A stretch of DNA of 64,000 bases, from contig CALJGV010000009.1 of the NCBI GenBank assembly GCA_938075305.1, forward strand, positions 1-64,000. The letters are read 5' to 3'. Positions within the stretch are counted from its first letter, which is position 1. Every line of letters begins with the position of its first letter. Shown here one piece after another: positions 1-7,893 of the stretch. The stretch is from an uncultured bacterium (GTDB taxonomy: Bacteria > Planctomycetota > UBA1135 > GCA-002686595). The notes below the pieces were generated by a model. It searched no databases, was not told where the DNA came from, and worked only from the letters and a program-made list of their open reading frames with translations. Made by a program: the position numbers and the translations under genes.

Positions 1-246
1 GTGGAGGTGCACGACTCGGGGCAGCTCAACATCTCGTCCGAGGCGCTGCTCGATCGGGTGATGTCGGTGCGCTACGGCGTGCCCGTGAGCACCTGGCGGG
101 CCCAGGACAACCTCTTCCAGCTCACCACCAAGAACGGCGTCCTGCGCTTCCGCACCCCCGTCGGGGACTATGACGTGACCATGCCCGACGGCTCCGTCGA
201 GCGCATCACCCTGACCAAGTTCCAGGAAGTCTCCGCCGGTATCTGA
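1..246 (+). CDS. C-terminal fragment of an unrecognised protein (5' end outside window)
   Basis: The frame is open from the first base to a TGA at 244-246 and gives 81 residues. The GTG at position 1 is probably an internal Val, so this should be read as the tail of a longer gene. The fragment is hydrophilic, beta-rich in appearance and has no cysteines, signal or membrane segment. I do not recognise a family. It converges on the minus-strand coiled-coil gene that ends at 278. Confidence 0.55.
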   Translation: MEVHDSGQLNISSEALLDRVMSVRYGVPVSTWRAQDNLFQLTTKNGVLRFRTPVGDYDVTMPDGSVERITLTKFQEVSAGI

Positions 247-277
247 GGGCTGGCCGGGGCGGCGCTGGGCCCTCGGG

Positions 278-1210
278 TCAGCGCCAGCCGATGCTGGAGA
301 GGGCCTGCTCCCAGGCGGCGGCGGCCGCGGCGCGGTCGGCCTCCAGCTCGGTCACGCGGCTCGCGAGCGCCTCGGCCCGCGCGGCCTCCTGGCTCGCCCG
401 GTTGGCCGCGGCGGCCGCGGCGGCCGCCTGCCGCTCGACCTCGCTCGCGCGCTGCTCGAGCTGCTGGCCGGCGGACTGGAGCTGGCCTTCGAGGAGCCCG
501 GCGCGGGCGCGCTCGGTGGAGAGCGTCTCGCCGTGCTCCGACTGGAGCTGAATCACGAAGCCGGCGGCGCCCAGCAGGAGCACTCCGGCCGCCACGCCCG
601 CTGCTCTCCCCCACCGGCGGGTGGAGGCCTCGCGGACCTCGGAGGCGACGATGACCCGCTCCAGGCGCACGAGCTCGGCCCGGTGTTCCTCGCGGGCCAC
701 CTCCAGCGCCTCCTTGGCCTCGCGCCAGCCCTGGACCGCGAGCTCGACCTCGACCAGGGCGCCGCCCCGATCCTCGTCGGCTCCCGCCGCGCCATGGGAG
801 CGCTCCTCACCCGAGGCGCTGCTCTCCGCCGCTTCGGCCTCCGGCTCGGCGTCATGCTGGGCTTGGGATTCCGCGCTGTGGGGCGCGCCCTGCGCGACGG
901 GATCGGGCTCGACGGCGGGGCCGTGGCTCTCCTCTTCGCGGGGGGGCTTGTCCGTGATCAGGGACTCCCGCGCGAACTCCACCTCGTCGAGCTGGACCCC
1001 CGGCTGAAGCACTCCGTCGTCCGCGATCGTGTGGGTGTTGAGGGTCCCCTTCCGGACGGCCGCGGCGAGCACCGCCTCGGGCAGACCGGACTGCTCGGCA
1101 GCCTCGGCCAGGGAGATGGAAGGGGTCGCCGGCGCAGCGTCGCGCTCCGTTCCCTGCGGCCGCGGCGCGGCCACCTTCTCCTGGAGCACCTCGAAGGGGT
1201 CGTAACTCAT
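278..1210 (-). CDS. Membrane protein with N-terminal excisionase/MerR-like HTH and C-terminal Ala-rich coiled coil
   Basis: The frame could open at 1303, but the ATG at 1210 (MSYDPFEVLQ) starts the first plausible protein segment and gives 310 residues. Visible order: an HTH-like stretch at about 32-56 (SLAEAAEQSGLPEAVLAAAV, then RKGTL) resembling excisionase/MerR-type winged helices; an acidic, low-complexity linker at 85-150; an amphipathic helix at 155-198; one transmembrane helix at about 201-221; and an Ala/Glu/Arg coiled coil at 225-303. By topology the HTH side should be cytoplasmic and the coiled coil periplasmic. I do not know a named family with this order. Function is not assigned; a membrane-tethered regulator or a structural protein are both possible. 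Confidence 0.7.
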   Translation of the reverse strand: MSYDPFEVLQEKVAAPRPQGTERDAAPATPSISLAEAAEQSGLPEAVLAAAVRKGTLNTHTIADDGVLQPGVQLDEVEFARESLITDKPPREEESHGPAVEPDPVAQGAPHSAESQAQHDAEPEAEAAESSASGEERSHGAAGADEDRGGALVEVELAVQGWREAKEALEVAREEHRAELVRLERVIVASEVREASTRRWGRAAGVAAGVLLLGAAGFVIQLQSEHGETLSTERARAGLLEGQLQSAGQQLEQRASEVERQAAAAAAAANRASQEAARAEALASRVTELEADRAAAAAAWEQALSSIGWR

Positions 1211-1278
1211 GCCATGAGCACGCCAAACCCGGGGGGGGCGATTCAAGGCTGAAGTGCTGCTGCCGGGACAAGAGGAGC

Positions 1279-2304
1279 ATGCACTACGCTGCACCGATGC
1301 CACTTCGCCGTCTGCTCCCCCTGGTGCTCGCCGCCTGCGCGGCGCCCTCGAGCCCCTCCCCCTGGACCGTGGCGGACGACGTCCGGCCGGAGTTCTTCTT
1401 CGCCGACGACGTGGCCGAGGAGGTGCGGGTGGCGATGGCGGGCGCCCTGGACGCGGGCATCGAGGCCTGGGGCAACTACGGGCCCATCGAGTACTGGGTG
1501 GTGGGCATGGACGTGGAGGCCGCCGAGGCCCTCGCGGCGCGGTACTGCGACCGCCGGGTGGCGCGTGGGGACATGACGGCCCAGGAGTGCGCCTCCGACG
1601 TGCGTCGCCGCCGCGAGCTGCGCGACTGGGCGGCGCGCGCCGCGGAGATCGAGGCCACGGGGCAGCCCTTCCTGGAGGCGGGGTGGAACGGCGGCTTCGA
1701 GTGGGGCCTGCACCAGTTCAGCTCCTCGCTGCCCCCGGGCTGGGCGGGCCTCGCGGACGTGCGCATCGAGGATGACCAGACGGTGCTGCTGCACGAGTAC
1801 TTCCACGCGGTGCAGCAGTCCCACGTCAAGACCCTCGACTGGGAGGAGCGCCAGCGGCTCATGGGGCCGGTGTGGTTCGTGGAGGGTGCGGCGGAGTACA
1901 TGGCGCAGACCACCGGCGAGGCGCTGCGGCGCGAGGGCCTCCTGCCGACCGACCCGCGGTCCCCCGGCGAGCCCTGGCGGGCGCGGGACCGCATGGAGCA
2001 GAAGCTGCGCTCGGGGCTCGACATGCGCGCCGAACGCCCCGGCCTCGCCCTGGGCGAGATCGAGTACGGCCCGGACGGTCAGATCGCCTACGACCTGGGC
2101 GCGTGGGCCATCGCCTGGCTCTGCCACCGGGCCGGCCGCGACGTGCTCATCGAGCGCTTCTATCCGCGGGTCGAGACCCTGGGGTTTGAGGGCGCCTTCG
2201 GGGAGGCCTTCGGGCTCACCCCCGCGGCGTTCTACGCCGAGTTCGACCGCTTCCTCGAGCTCGACCGCGCGCTGCAGCTCGCGATCCTCGCCGCTGGGGA
2301 ATGA
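1279..2304 (+). CDS. Putative lipoprotein zinc metallopeptidase (HEYFH, gluzincin-like)
   Basis: 341 residues. The N-terminus is a lipoprotein signal (lipobox LAAC in LPLVLAACAAPSS). An HExxH motif, HEYFH, lies near residue 172, and a second acidic helix (WFVEGAAEYMA, near 200) supplies the expected third zinc-ligand Glu, the arrangement seen in gluzincins. Fold-level assignment only; the substrate is unknown. The GAGGAG at 1272-1277 sits too close to the ATG at 1279, and an ATG at 1297 (MPLRRLL) is an equally good start that would also give a normal signal peptide. Inferred location is the outer membrane or periplasmic leaflet. It lies upstream of an M48-type protease gene on the same strand. 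Confidence 0.72.
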   Translation: MHYAAPMPLRRLLPLVLAACAAPSSPSPWTVADDVRPEFFFADDVAEEVRVAMAGALDAGIEAWGNYGPIEYWVVGMDVEAAEALAARYCDRRVARGDMTAQECASDVRRRRELRDWAARAAEIEATGQPFLEAGWNGGFEWGLHQFSSSLPPGWAGLADVRIEDDQTVLLHEYFHAVQQSHVKTLDWEERQRLMGPVWFVEGAAEYMAQTTGEALRREGLLPTDPRSPGEPWRARDRMEQKLRSGLDMRAERPGLALGEIEYGPDGQIAYDLGAWAIAWLCHRAGRDVLIERFYPRVETLGFEGAFGEAFGLTPAAFYAEFDRFLELDRALQLAILAAGE

Positions 2305-2472
2305 GCCCGGACCCCTGAGGACGATGACCTCCGGCGCGGACGGACCCGCTGGTCATCGGCAGCCCTTCGCGGTTAGCCTCGGGGCCGGGCGACCCCCGAT
2401 GTGTGAGCCGCGCAGGCTCGTACGCAGGCGCTCCGCCAGAAGCCTCCCCCTGCCTTGAATCCTCCTCCCCCC

Positions 2473-3390
2473 ATGGACACCAACCGCGACCCGGCGAACG
2501 GCGACTCAGAGCCGACAGACATCGACGGCCATGGCGACCCCCGGCCCGAAGAGGTCGACCAGGAGGAGCGCTGGCGCCGGACGAAGATCGACGAGGAGGA
2601 GCGGCGGCACATCGAGCGCTTCGCGCGCGGCGCGGCCGTGACCGTCATCGTCGGAGTGGTGCTCATCGTGATCGGGATCCTCACCGTCCCCCACTGGATC
2701 ACGGTCCTCAGCCACGAGAGCGAGCGACGCTTCGTGGAGCCCTACGTCGAGTGGATCGCTGACCTCGCCCTGGACCCCGTGCACCCCGACGTCGAGGCCT
2801 ACGTGAAGGGGCTGGGGGCCGAGGTGGCGGCGCAGATGGACCTCCCCGAGGGGCTCGAGCTGGAGATCCACGTCATCGAGGGCGACGAGGTCAACGCCTT
2901 CACCACCCTTGGCGGCCACATCTTCGTGCTCGAGGGCCTGATCGAGCGGCTCGACAACGAGAACAGCCTGGCGATGGTGCTCGGCCACGAGATCGCCCAC
3001 GCCGCCCAGCGGGACCCCCTCACGAGCCTGAGCCGCGGGCTCCTCTTGCAGCTCCTGCTGACCACCGCCACGGGGGAGACGAGCACCTCCCGGGACCTCG
3101 GGGGCCAGCTGGTCCTGACGGCCTACAGCCGCGAGCTCGAGGAGAACGCGGACGCGCTGGCGCTCGACGCGCTCCAGCGCCTCTATGGGCACGCGGGAGG
3201 GGCGACCGGGCTCTTCGAGGAGCTGCGCGAGGTGGAGGTCTTCGCCCCCGGCGGGATCCTCGCCTCGCACCCGGACCTCTCGAGCCGCATCCGCGCCATT
3301 GAGGACCGGTGCGACGAGCGTGGGTGGCCGATGGAAGGGACCGCGCCCTATCCGGACGCGGTCCTCGAGGGGCTCAGTTCTGGGCCTTGA
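2473..3390 (+). CDS. M48-family membrane metalloprotease
   Basis: 305 residues from the ATG at 2473 (MDTNRDP). An upstream TTG at 2455 extends the frame but is less likely. A charged cytoplasmic N-terminus is followed by one transmembrane helix (about residues 58-80) and an M48 catalytic domain: VNAFTTLGGHIFVLEGLIE, the zinc motif HEIAH near residue 172, and the third-ligand helix SRELEENADALALDAL. Family members degrade damaged or unfolded envelope proteins in the periplasm. There is no TPR tail of the BepA type, so it is closer to stand-alone M48 enzymes. It converges on the TM2 genes, and its stop at 3388-3390 overlaps the end of the TM2 gene at 3374. Confidence 0.88.
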   Translation: MDTNRDPANGDSEPTDIDGHGDPRPEEVDQEERWRRTKIDEEERRHIERFARGAAVTVIVGVVLIVIGILTVPHWITVLSHESERRFVEPYVEWIADLALDPVHPDVEAYVKGLGAEVAAQMDLPEGLELEIHVIEGDEVNAFTTLGGHIFVLEGLIERLDNENSLAMVLGHEIAHAAQRDPLTSLSRGLLLQLLLTTATGETSTSRDLGGQLVLTAYSRELEENADALALDALQRLYGHAGGATGLFEELREVEVFAPGGILASHPDLSSRIRAIEDRCDERGWPMEGTAPYPDAVLEGLSSGP

Positions 3391-3598
3391 TCAGGCGGCC
3401 GTCACCGTCCCGGAAGTTGCCGGTGATGATGATGATCATGTCCACCAGCGTCCAGAAGCCGAAGCCCCCCAAGGTGAACAGCATCAGAACGCCCGTCCCG
3501 ACCTTGCCCACGTAGAAGCGGTGGACGCCGAAGGCGCCGAAGAAGAAGCAGAGGAGGAGCGCAGGGACGAAGCCCTTGTGGCTGAGCTCAGTGGTCAT
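3374..3598 (-). CDS. TM2 domain-containing membrane protein
   Basis: 74 residues from the ATG at 3598 (MTTELSHKG). A further ATG at 3655 gives 93 residues but would overlap the preceding gene by 68 bases instead of 11. Two hydrophobic helices are separated by the TM2 signature GAFGVHRFYVGK, and the C-terminus carries the GNFRDGDGRLIK motif. TM2 proteins are small two-helix inner-membrane proteins of poorly known role. The preceding gene on the same strand is also a TM2-type protein with a near-identical tail (GSFRDGSGRLI), so the pair probably arose by duplication and may act as partners. Confidence 0.85.
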   Translation of the reverse strand: MTTELSHKGFVPALLLCFFFGAFGVHRFYVGKVGTGVLMLFTLGGFGFWTLVDMIIIITGNFRDGDGRLIKAQN

Positions 3599-3908
3599 CG
3601 AAGTGTCGGGTGCGGAGGCGTTGGCCTGGATAGGTGATGAGACGACCGGATCCATCGCGGAATGAACCGGTCAGCAGCATGATCGTAACAATGAGCGTGT
3701 GGAGCGCGTCGAGCGCGCCAGTGACGAGGGCCCAGACGGGCTCCCCCACGAGGAACAGGTAGATCGTCGCCACGAAGAGCGACACATCGATGATCCCCTC
3801 AATCCAGCGCCCCATGTAGAAGTGCTGGATTCCGAAGACGCCGAACACGCCTGAGAGGCAGACGGCAACGGTGTAACTCTTGTTGGAGGAGATCTCGCGG
3901 GCGTTCAT
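3588..3908 (-). CDS. TM2-like membrane protein (paralogue of the next gene)
   Basis: 106 residues. Helix 1 is followed by GVFGIQHFYMGRW, the TM2 signature with Gln in place of the usual small or charged residue, then a longer hydrophobic region (about residues 38-82) and the shared tail GSFRDGSGRLI. An extra C-terminal basic/His segment (RLRTRHFDDH) overlaps the start of the downstream TM2 gene. Translationally coupled overlap suggests joint expression. Function unknown. Confidence 0.78.
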   Translation of the reverse strand: MNAREISSNKSYTVAVCLSGVFGVFGIQHFYMGRWIEGIIDVSLFVATIYLFLVGEPVWALVTGALDALHTLIVTIMLLTGSFRDGSGRLITYPGQRLRTRHFDDH

Positions 3909-4047
3909 TTTGCTCGGCCCCAGTAGGAGCGTTCTGAGGAGGCTACCAACTGCACCACCTCGCTGAAACCTTGACCGTTACGCCAGCCGCTCCACCGTTC
4001 TCTCTCTCGGCGTCGAGATCGGACCGGGATAGGCTTGCCTGCCCACG

Positions 4048-5148
4048 ATGCACCGCGTCCTCCCCGTTCTCCTCGCCCTTGCCGCCGGCCTCTGGGCCTT
4101 TCTGGCCTCGACGCCCCACCCCGCCGGCGCTGCGGAGGCTGTTGCCCCACTCGCGGACCGCTGGGACCTCGGCTGGGCCCGGGGTCCCTGGGAAGGCCGC
4201 GTCACCGACGAGCCTCCGCGGCGCGTGCTCGTCTACGTCCGCGCGGACAACGCCCCCTGCCTCGCCCTCGAGCGCGCCGCGGGCGCGGACGAGGGGATCG
4301 CGCGCGCGACAGCCCCCTTCGAGGCGGTCCTCCTGGAACCCGAGGCCGACGGTGAAGACGCCCGCCTCGCGGAGGCCCTCGGGGTCCACACGACCCCGCG
4401 CCTGCTCGTGCTGGAGCCAGCGTCCTGGCGCCAGCTCGTCTTGGGCACGGCGATCGCCGCCGACCTGCCGATCCGACCGGTGCGAGCCATCACCGGCGGG
4501 CACCTCGAACCCTTCGGGGTCGCGTGGGAGCTGGAGCGCGCTTCGGCGGAGTCCCCCGCCGCCTGGCCGCCCGCCCGGTCCCCCGCGCCAGGGACCGACC
4601 CGGTCCTCGCCACGGAGTGGCTGGAGGCCGCCGGCGCCCTCGCCGAGGCCGAGGCCTTCCTCTCCCTGGGCCTCGCGAGCGAACGTTCCCCCAACGGTGT
4701 CTTCCACCGGATGGCGCGGCTGCGCGCCGCCGTCCGGAGCCACACGGTCTCCGGCGCCGCCGACAGCGAGGGGACCATCGAGGCGGCGCTCCTGATGGAG
4801 AGCGACCCGCGGCTCCTTTATCGCGGATGGAGCCTCCTCGCGTCGGTGTTCGAGCGGCGAGCGCTGGCCGCTACGGCTGCGGCCGAGGGAACGTACCGGG
4901 GGGTCGACGCCCGGCGCTGGGAGCGGCGCGCGCGGGAGACCTCGCGTCTGGCGTGGAGGGACTGCCCCGACGTGGCCGCGCTCCCCTTCGGCGCGCTGCT
5001 CATCGAGCGCTACGGCGCGCGGCCCTCGGACCTGGACTCCCTGGACCGGGCGTTCTGCGGGGCGGTGCTCGGGACCCTCCGGGGCCTGGCGGGCGACCAG
5101 CACCCCAGGGTCCAGCGGGCGGCGGAGGTCGTGGGCCGCCTGCGCTGA
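4048..5148 (+). CDS. Secreted protein with degenerate thioredoxin-like domain
   Basis: 366 residues with a Sec signal peptide (MHRVLPVLLALAAGLWAFLA, cleavage near AGA at 26-28). Residues about 60-125 look like a thioredoxin fold: strand RVLVYVRADNAPCLALERA, then GVHTTPRLLVLEP with a Thr-Pro in the cis-Pro position. The active site has one Cys (NAPCLALE) rather than CxxC, so dithiol oxidoreductase activity is doubtful. The remainder is helical and Ala-rich, perhaps repeat-like, without a family I recognise. It precedes the photolyase gene by about 100 bases on the same strand. Confidence 0.7.
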   Translation: MHRVLPVLLALAAGLWAFLASTPHPAGAAEAVAPLADRWDLGWARGPWEGRVTDEPPRRVLVYVRADNAPCLALERAAGADEGIARATAPFEAVLLEPEADGEDARLAEALGVHTTPRLLVLEPASWRQLVLGTAIAADLPIRPVRAITGGHLEPFGVAWELERASAESPAAWPPARSPAPGTDPVLATEWLEAAGALAEAEAFLSLGLASERSPNGVFHRMARLRAAVRSHTVSGAADSEGTIEAALLMESDPRLLYRGWSLLASVFERRALAATAAAEGTYRGVDARRWERRARETSRLAWRDCPDVAALPFGALLIERYGARPSDLDSLDRAFCGAVLGTLRGLAGDQHPRVQRAAEVVGRLR

Positions 5149-5171
5149 CCTTCGGCCCCTGGCCCACCGGC

Positions 5172-5228
5172 CTCCCCTCGCTCGGCCCCGGCCCCCGAGC
5201 CCAGGGCCGGCGCGTCCGGCGAGGGGAG
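5172..5228 (+). repeat. Long GC-rich inverted repeat between thioredoxin-like gene and photolyase
   Basis: Arms CTCCCCTCGC (5172-5181) and GCGAGGGGAG (5219-5228) are perfect complements and enclose further GC-rich pairing such as CTCGG/CCGAG. No T-tract follows on either strand. It could be a terminator-like or attenuating hairpin, since the photolyase ATG is only 18 bases downstream of the right arm. Confidence 0.4.
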
Positions 5229-5246
5229 CGAGGCGAACCTCCCTCC

Positions 5247-6725
5247 ATGGAAGCTCCCCAGGACCGCCTCGCCCTCGCCAACGACGCCCCCGTCCGGGAG
5301 GACGGCCGCTATGTGGTGTACTGGATGCTGGCCCAGCGCCGGACCCGCTGGAACTTCGGGCTGGAGCACGCCGTCGCGCGCGCCCAGGAGCTCGAGAGAC
5401 CCCTGGTGGTCGTGGAGGCGCTCTCCTGCAGCTACCGCTGGGCCTCCGACCGGCACCACGCCTTCATCATCGACGGGATGCGCGACCAGCGGGACGCCCT
5501 CGCCGCCGCGGGCGTCACCTACCTCCCCTACGTGGAGCCCGCCGAGGACGCGGGCAATGGGCTCCACGCGGCGCTCGCCGCGCAGGCCTGCTGCTACGTC
5601 ACGGACCACTGGCCCTGCTTCCACATGCCCATGTGGGTGGAGCGCGTGGCCGCCGAGATCGACGTGCGCATGGAGACCGTGGACTCCTGCGGTGTGATCC
5701 CCCTGCGCTCGGCGCCCAAGGGCTTCGCCCGCGCCCACGACTTCAGGAGGCACGTGCACCGGGTGGCCTTCGACGCGCTCTCGCGCATGCCCGTGGCCGA
5801 GCCGCTGCGCGGCGCGGGGCTCCCGCCCCTCGACGGACTCCCCGCGGAGGTGACTGAACGCTGGCCCGCCACGGACCTCGACGCGGTGGACCTCGCGAGC
5901 CTCCCCATCGACCACGAGGTTCACCCGGTGGAGGGTGTTCGGGGCGGCCAGGCCGCGGCCCTGGTGCGCCTCGGGACGTTCATCGAGGAGCGCGTGGTCC
6001 GGTACCTCGAGCGGAACAAGCCAGAGGTCGAGGCCGCGAGCGGGCTCTCGCCCTGGTTCCACTACGGACACGTCTCCGCCCACGAGGCGTTCCACCGTGT
6101 CGCCGACCGCGAGTCTTGGGACCCGTCGCTGATCGAGGGCCAGAAGGCCAGCGGCAAGCGCGAAGGCTGGTGGGGCATGTCCGCCGCCGCCGAGGGCTTC
6201 GTGGACGAGCTCATCACCTGGCGTGAGGTCTGCCTGAACACCTGCGAGAACCGCCCGAGGGACTACGGCCGCTACGAGTCCCTGCCGGACTTCGCCAAGA
6301 AGACCCTCGCCGAGCACGCCGACGACCCGCGCCCCCACGTCTACACCCTCGAGCAGTTCGAGAACGCTGCGACCCACGACCCCCTGTGGAACGCGGCGCA
6401 GAACCAGCTGCGCCGCGAGGGCATCATCCACAACTACCTCCGGATGCTGTGGGGCAAGAAGATCCTCCACTGGACCGAGAGCCCCCAGGAGGCCCACCGG
6501 ATCATGGTGGAGCTCAACAACAAGTACGCCCTCGACGGGCGCGACCCGAACTCATGGGGCGGGATCATGTGGGTGCTCGGCCGCTACGACCGGGCCTGGG
6601 GCCCCGAGCGCGAGATCTTCGGCAAGATCCGCTACATGACCAGCGACAACACGGCCCGCAAGGTGCGCGTGAAGGACTACGTGGCACGCTACAACGCCGC
6701 GCCCGAGACTCCGTCCATGTTCTAG
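5247..6725 (+). CDS. phr: Class II-type deoxyribodipyrimidine photolyase
   Basis: 492 residues from the ATG at 5247; the frame extends far upstream but overlaps the previous gene there. The N-terminal Rossmann-like domain begins VVYWMLAQRRTRWNFGLEHA, and the C-terminal FAD domain carries class II hallmarks: YGHVSAHEAFHRV, NTCENRPRDYGRYESLPDF, LRMLWGKKILHWTESP and NKYALDGRDPNSWGGIMWV. The enzyme repairs cyclobutane pyrimidine dimers using reduced FAD and light. The N-terminal motif RRTRWNF replaces the QRxxDNWAL found in classical class II enzymes, which suggests a sister clade, so strict cofactor and substrate preference is inferred rather than read. The stop is 19 bases before the end of the convergent secreted-protein gene. 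Confidence 0.9.
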   Translation: MEAPQDRLALANDAPVREDGRYVVYWMLAQRRTRWNFGLEHAVARAQELERPLVVVEALSCSYRWASDRHHAFIIDGMRDQRDALAAAGVTYLPYVEPAEDAGNGLHAALAAQACCYVTDHWPCFHMPMWVERVAAEIDVRMETVDSCGVIPLRSAPKGFARAHDFRRHVHRVAFDALSRMPVAEPLRGAGLPPLDGLPAEVTERWPATDLDAVDLASLPIDHEVHPVEGVRGGQAAALVRLGTFIEERVVRYLERNKPEVEAASGLSPWFHYGHVSAHEAFHRVADRESWDPSLIEGQKASGKREGWWGMSAAAEGFVDELITWREVCLNTCENRPRDYGRYESLPDFAKKTLAEHADDPRPHVYTLEQFENAATHDPLWNAAQNQLRREGIIHNYLRMLWGKKILHWTESPQEAHRIMVELNNKYALDGRDPNSWGGIMWVLGRYDRAWGPEREIFGKIRYMTSDNTARKVRVKDYVARYNAAPETPSMF

Positions 6726-6744
6726 GGCGCCGCGGCGCCGGCGC

Positions 6745-7803
6745 TCACTGCAGCGTGACCTCGAGGCCCATCGAGAAGTTGGAGACGGCCTGCCCCTGGG
6801 GGTTGGAGTCCCGGAACCAGGTCTGGAAGTTCCAGGTGTCACCCGCCGCAGCCGCGACGAAGCCCGTGGGCGAGGGGATCTGGTTGAGATCCAGGGCAAG
6901 CGAGACCGTCCCGGCGGCGCCGGCCTGCTGGATCTGCCCCGGGCCCACGTAGCGGCCGATCGCTCCCCCCAGGCAGAGGTTGCCGTCGCTCCCGCCCGGG
7001 TTCGACGCGAAGCCCTGGGTCTGGCTCGTGAGGAAGAAAGCGAACGAGCCCGGCGGCATGGAGGAGCACTCCAGGGTCAGGCTGTTGCTGGCCACCAGAT
7101 CCGATCCCAGCCCCATGAGCAGCGAGGCCACCCCGGTGGAGTTGGGGTTCGCCATGCAGTACGACGTCCCCACCGTCTGCGCGATCACCGTGATGATGCT
7201 GCCCTGGTTGCCGTCCGAGGCGATGTTCACGTTGCCGCCGGCGACCGCAGGGACGCCGGCCACCGTGACCGAGCCCAGGTGCTCGGTCAGGAACTCCGAG
7301 GGGTCCTCCGTCAGGAAGGCGAGCACGCTGCCGTAGTTCATGTCCACGGTCGCGATGTTCAGGGGGTCGCCCGGCCCGCCGAAGATCGCGGTGCTCGTGG
7401 CATCGATCTTCACCCGCACGCGGTTGACGACAAAGTACGGCTCGAAGCTCGCGCCGTTGTTCACCTCGATGGTGATGCCCACCTGCGTCCCCTGGAAGCA
7501 GCCAACGCCATCATTGCCCGCCGCCACCAACCGGGAGTTGTCGATGATGAGGGAGCGGCTCTCCTCGAGCTGGAAGCGGAGCTGGCCGCCGCCGGTCTCC
7601 GTGAGGATCACGTCCGCGGGGGCGTCGCGGATCACCACGTTGTCGTCGATGCTGACGTTCGGGTCGATCACGGTGACCTGGGACTGGCTGAGGTCCCAGT
7701 TCGCCTCGTCGAAGATGTCGCCGCTGACGGCGCCCGTCCAGAAGATGTCGGCGCTGGCCGCCGGCGCCAGGGGGAGGGCGAGGAGGAGGTGGAGGAGCTT
7801 CAT
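6745..7803 (-). CDS. Secreted protein with shared C-terminal beta domain
   Basis: 352 residues with signal peptide MKLLHLLLALPLAPAASA. The middle (about 20-215) is Asp/Val/Ile-rich and beta-like, reminiscent of right-handed beta-helix or autotransporter-type surface proteins, with no catalytic motif seen. The last ~135 residues (from CMANPNSTG) form a domain also found at the ends of the metalloproteases at 36888-39458 and 56755-58719. Shared blocks are FFLTSQTQGF, GNLCLGGxIGRY, GDTWNFQTWFRD and a final NFS...LE. Probably cell-surface or secreted. Function of the domain is unknown; it may be for sorting or attachment. Confidence 0.8.
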   Translation of the reverse strand: MKLLHLLLALPLAPAASADIFWTGAVSGDIFDEANWDLSQSQVTVIDPNVSIDDNVVIRDAPADVILTETGGGQLRFQLEESRSLIIDNSRLVAAGNDGVGCFQGTQVGITIEVNNGASFEPYFVVNRVRVKIDATSTAIFGGPGDPLNIATVDMNYGSVLAFLTEDPSEFLTEHLGSVTVAGVPAVAGGNVNIASDGNQGSIITVIAQTVGTSYCMANPNSTGVASLLMGLGSDLVASNSLTLECSSMPPGSFAFFLTSQTQGFASNPGGSDGNLCLGGAIGRYVGPGQIQQAGAAGTVSLALDLNQIPSPTGFVAAAAGDTWNFQTWFRDSNPQGQAVSNFSMGLEVTLQ

Positions 7804-7893
7804 ATGAAGTCGAAACTACTGCCAAGTCCTAGATCCGACAACGGGCCCTGTGCTCCGGGGGATCCGGGCTGGCCGTGCAGGTACGCTTGGGCC

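Noticed and set aside
533..1252. Plus-strand open frame opposite the coiled-coil gene
   Set aside because: Leu/Gly/Arg-rich shadow of the minus-strand Ala/Glu-rich coding sequence.
4524..5246. N-terminal extension of the photolyase
   Set aside because: It overlaps the secreted thioredoxin-like gene in another frame and reads as low-complexity Arg/Pro/Gly sequence.
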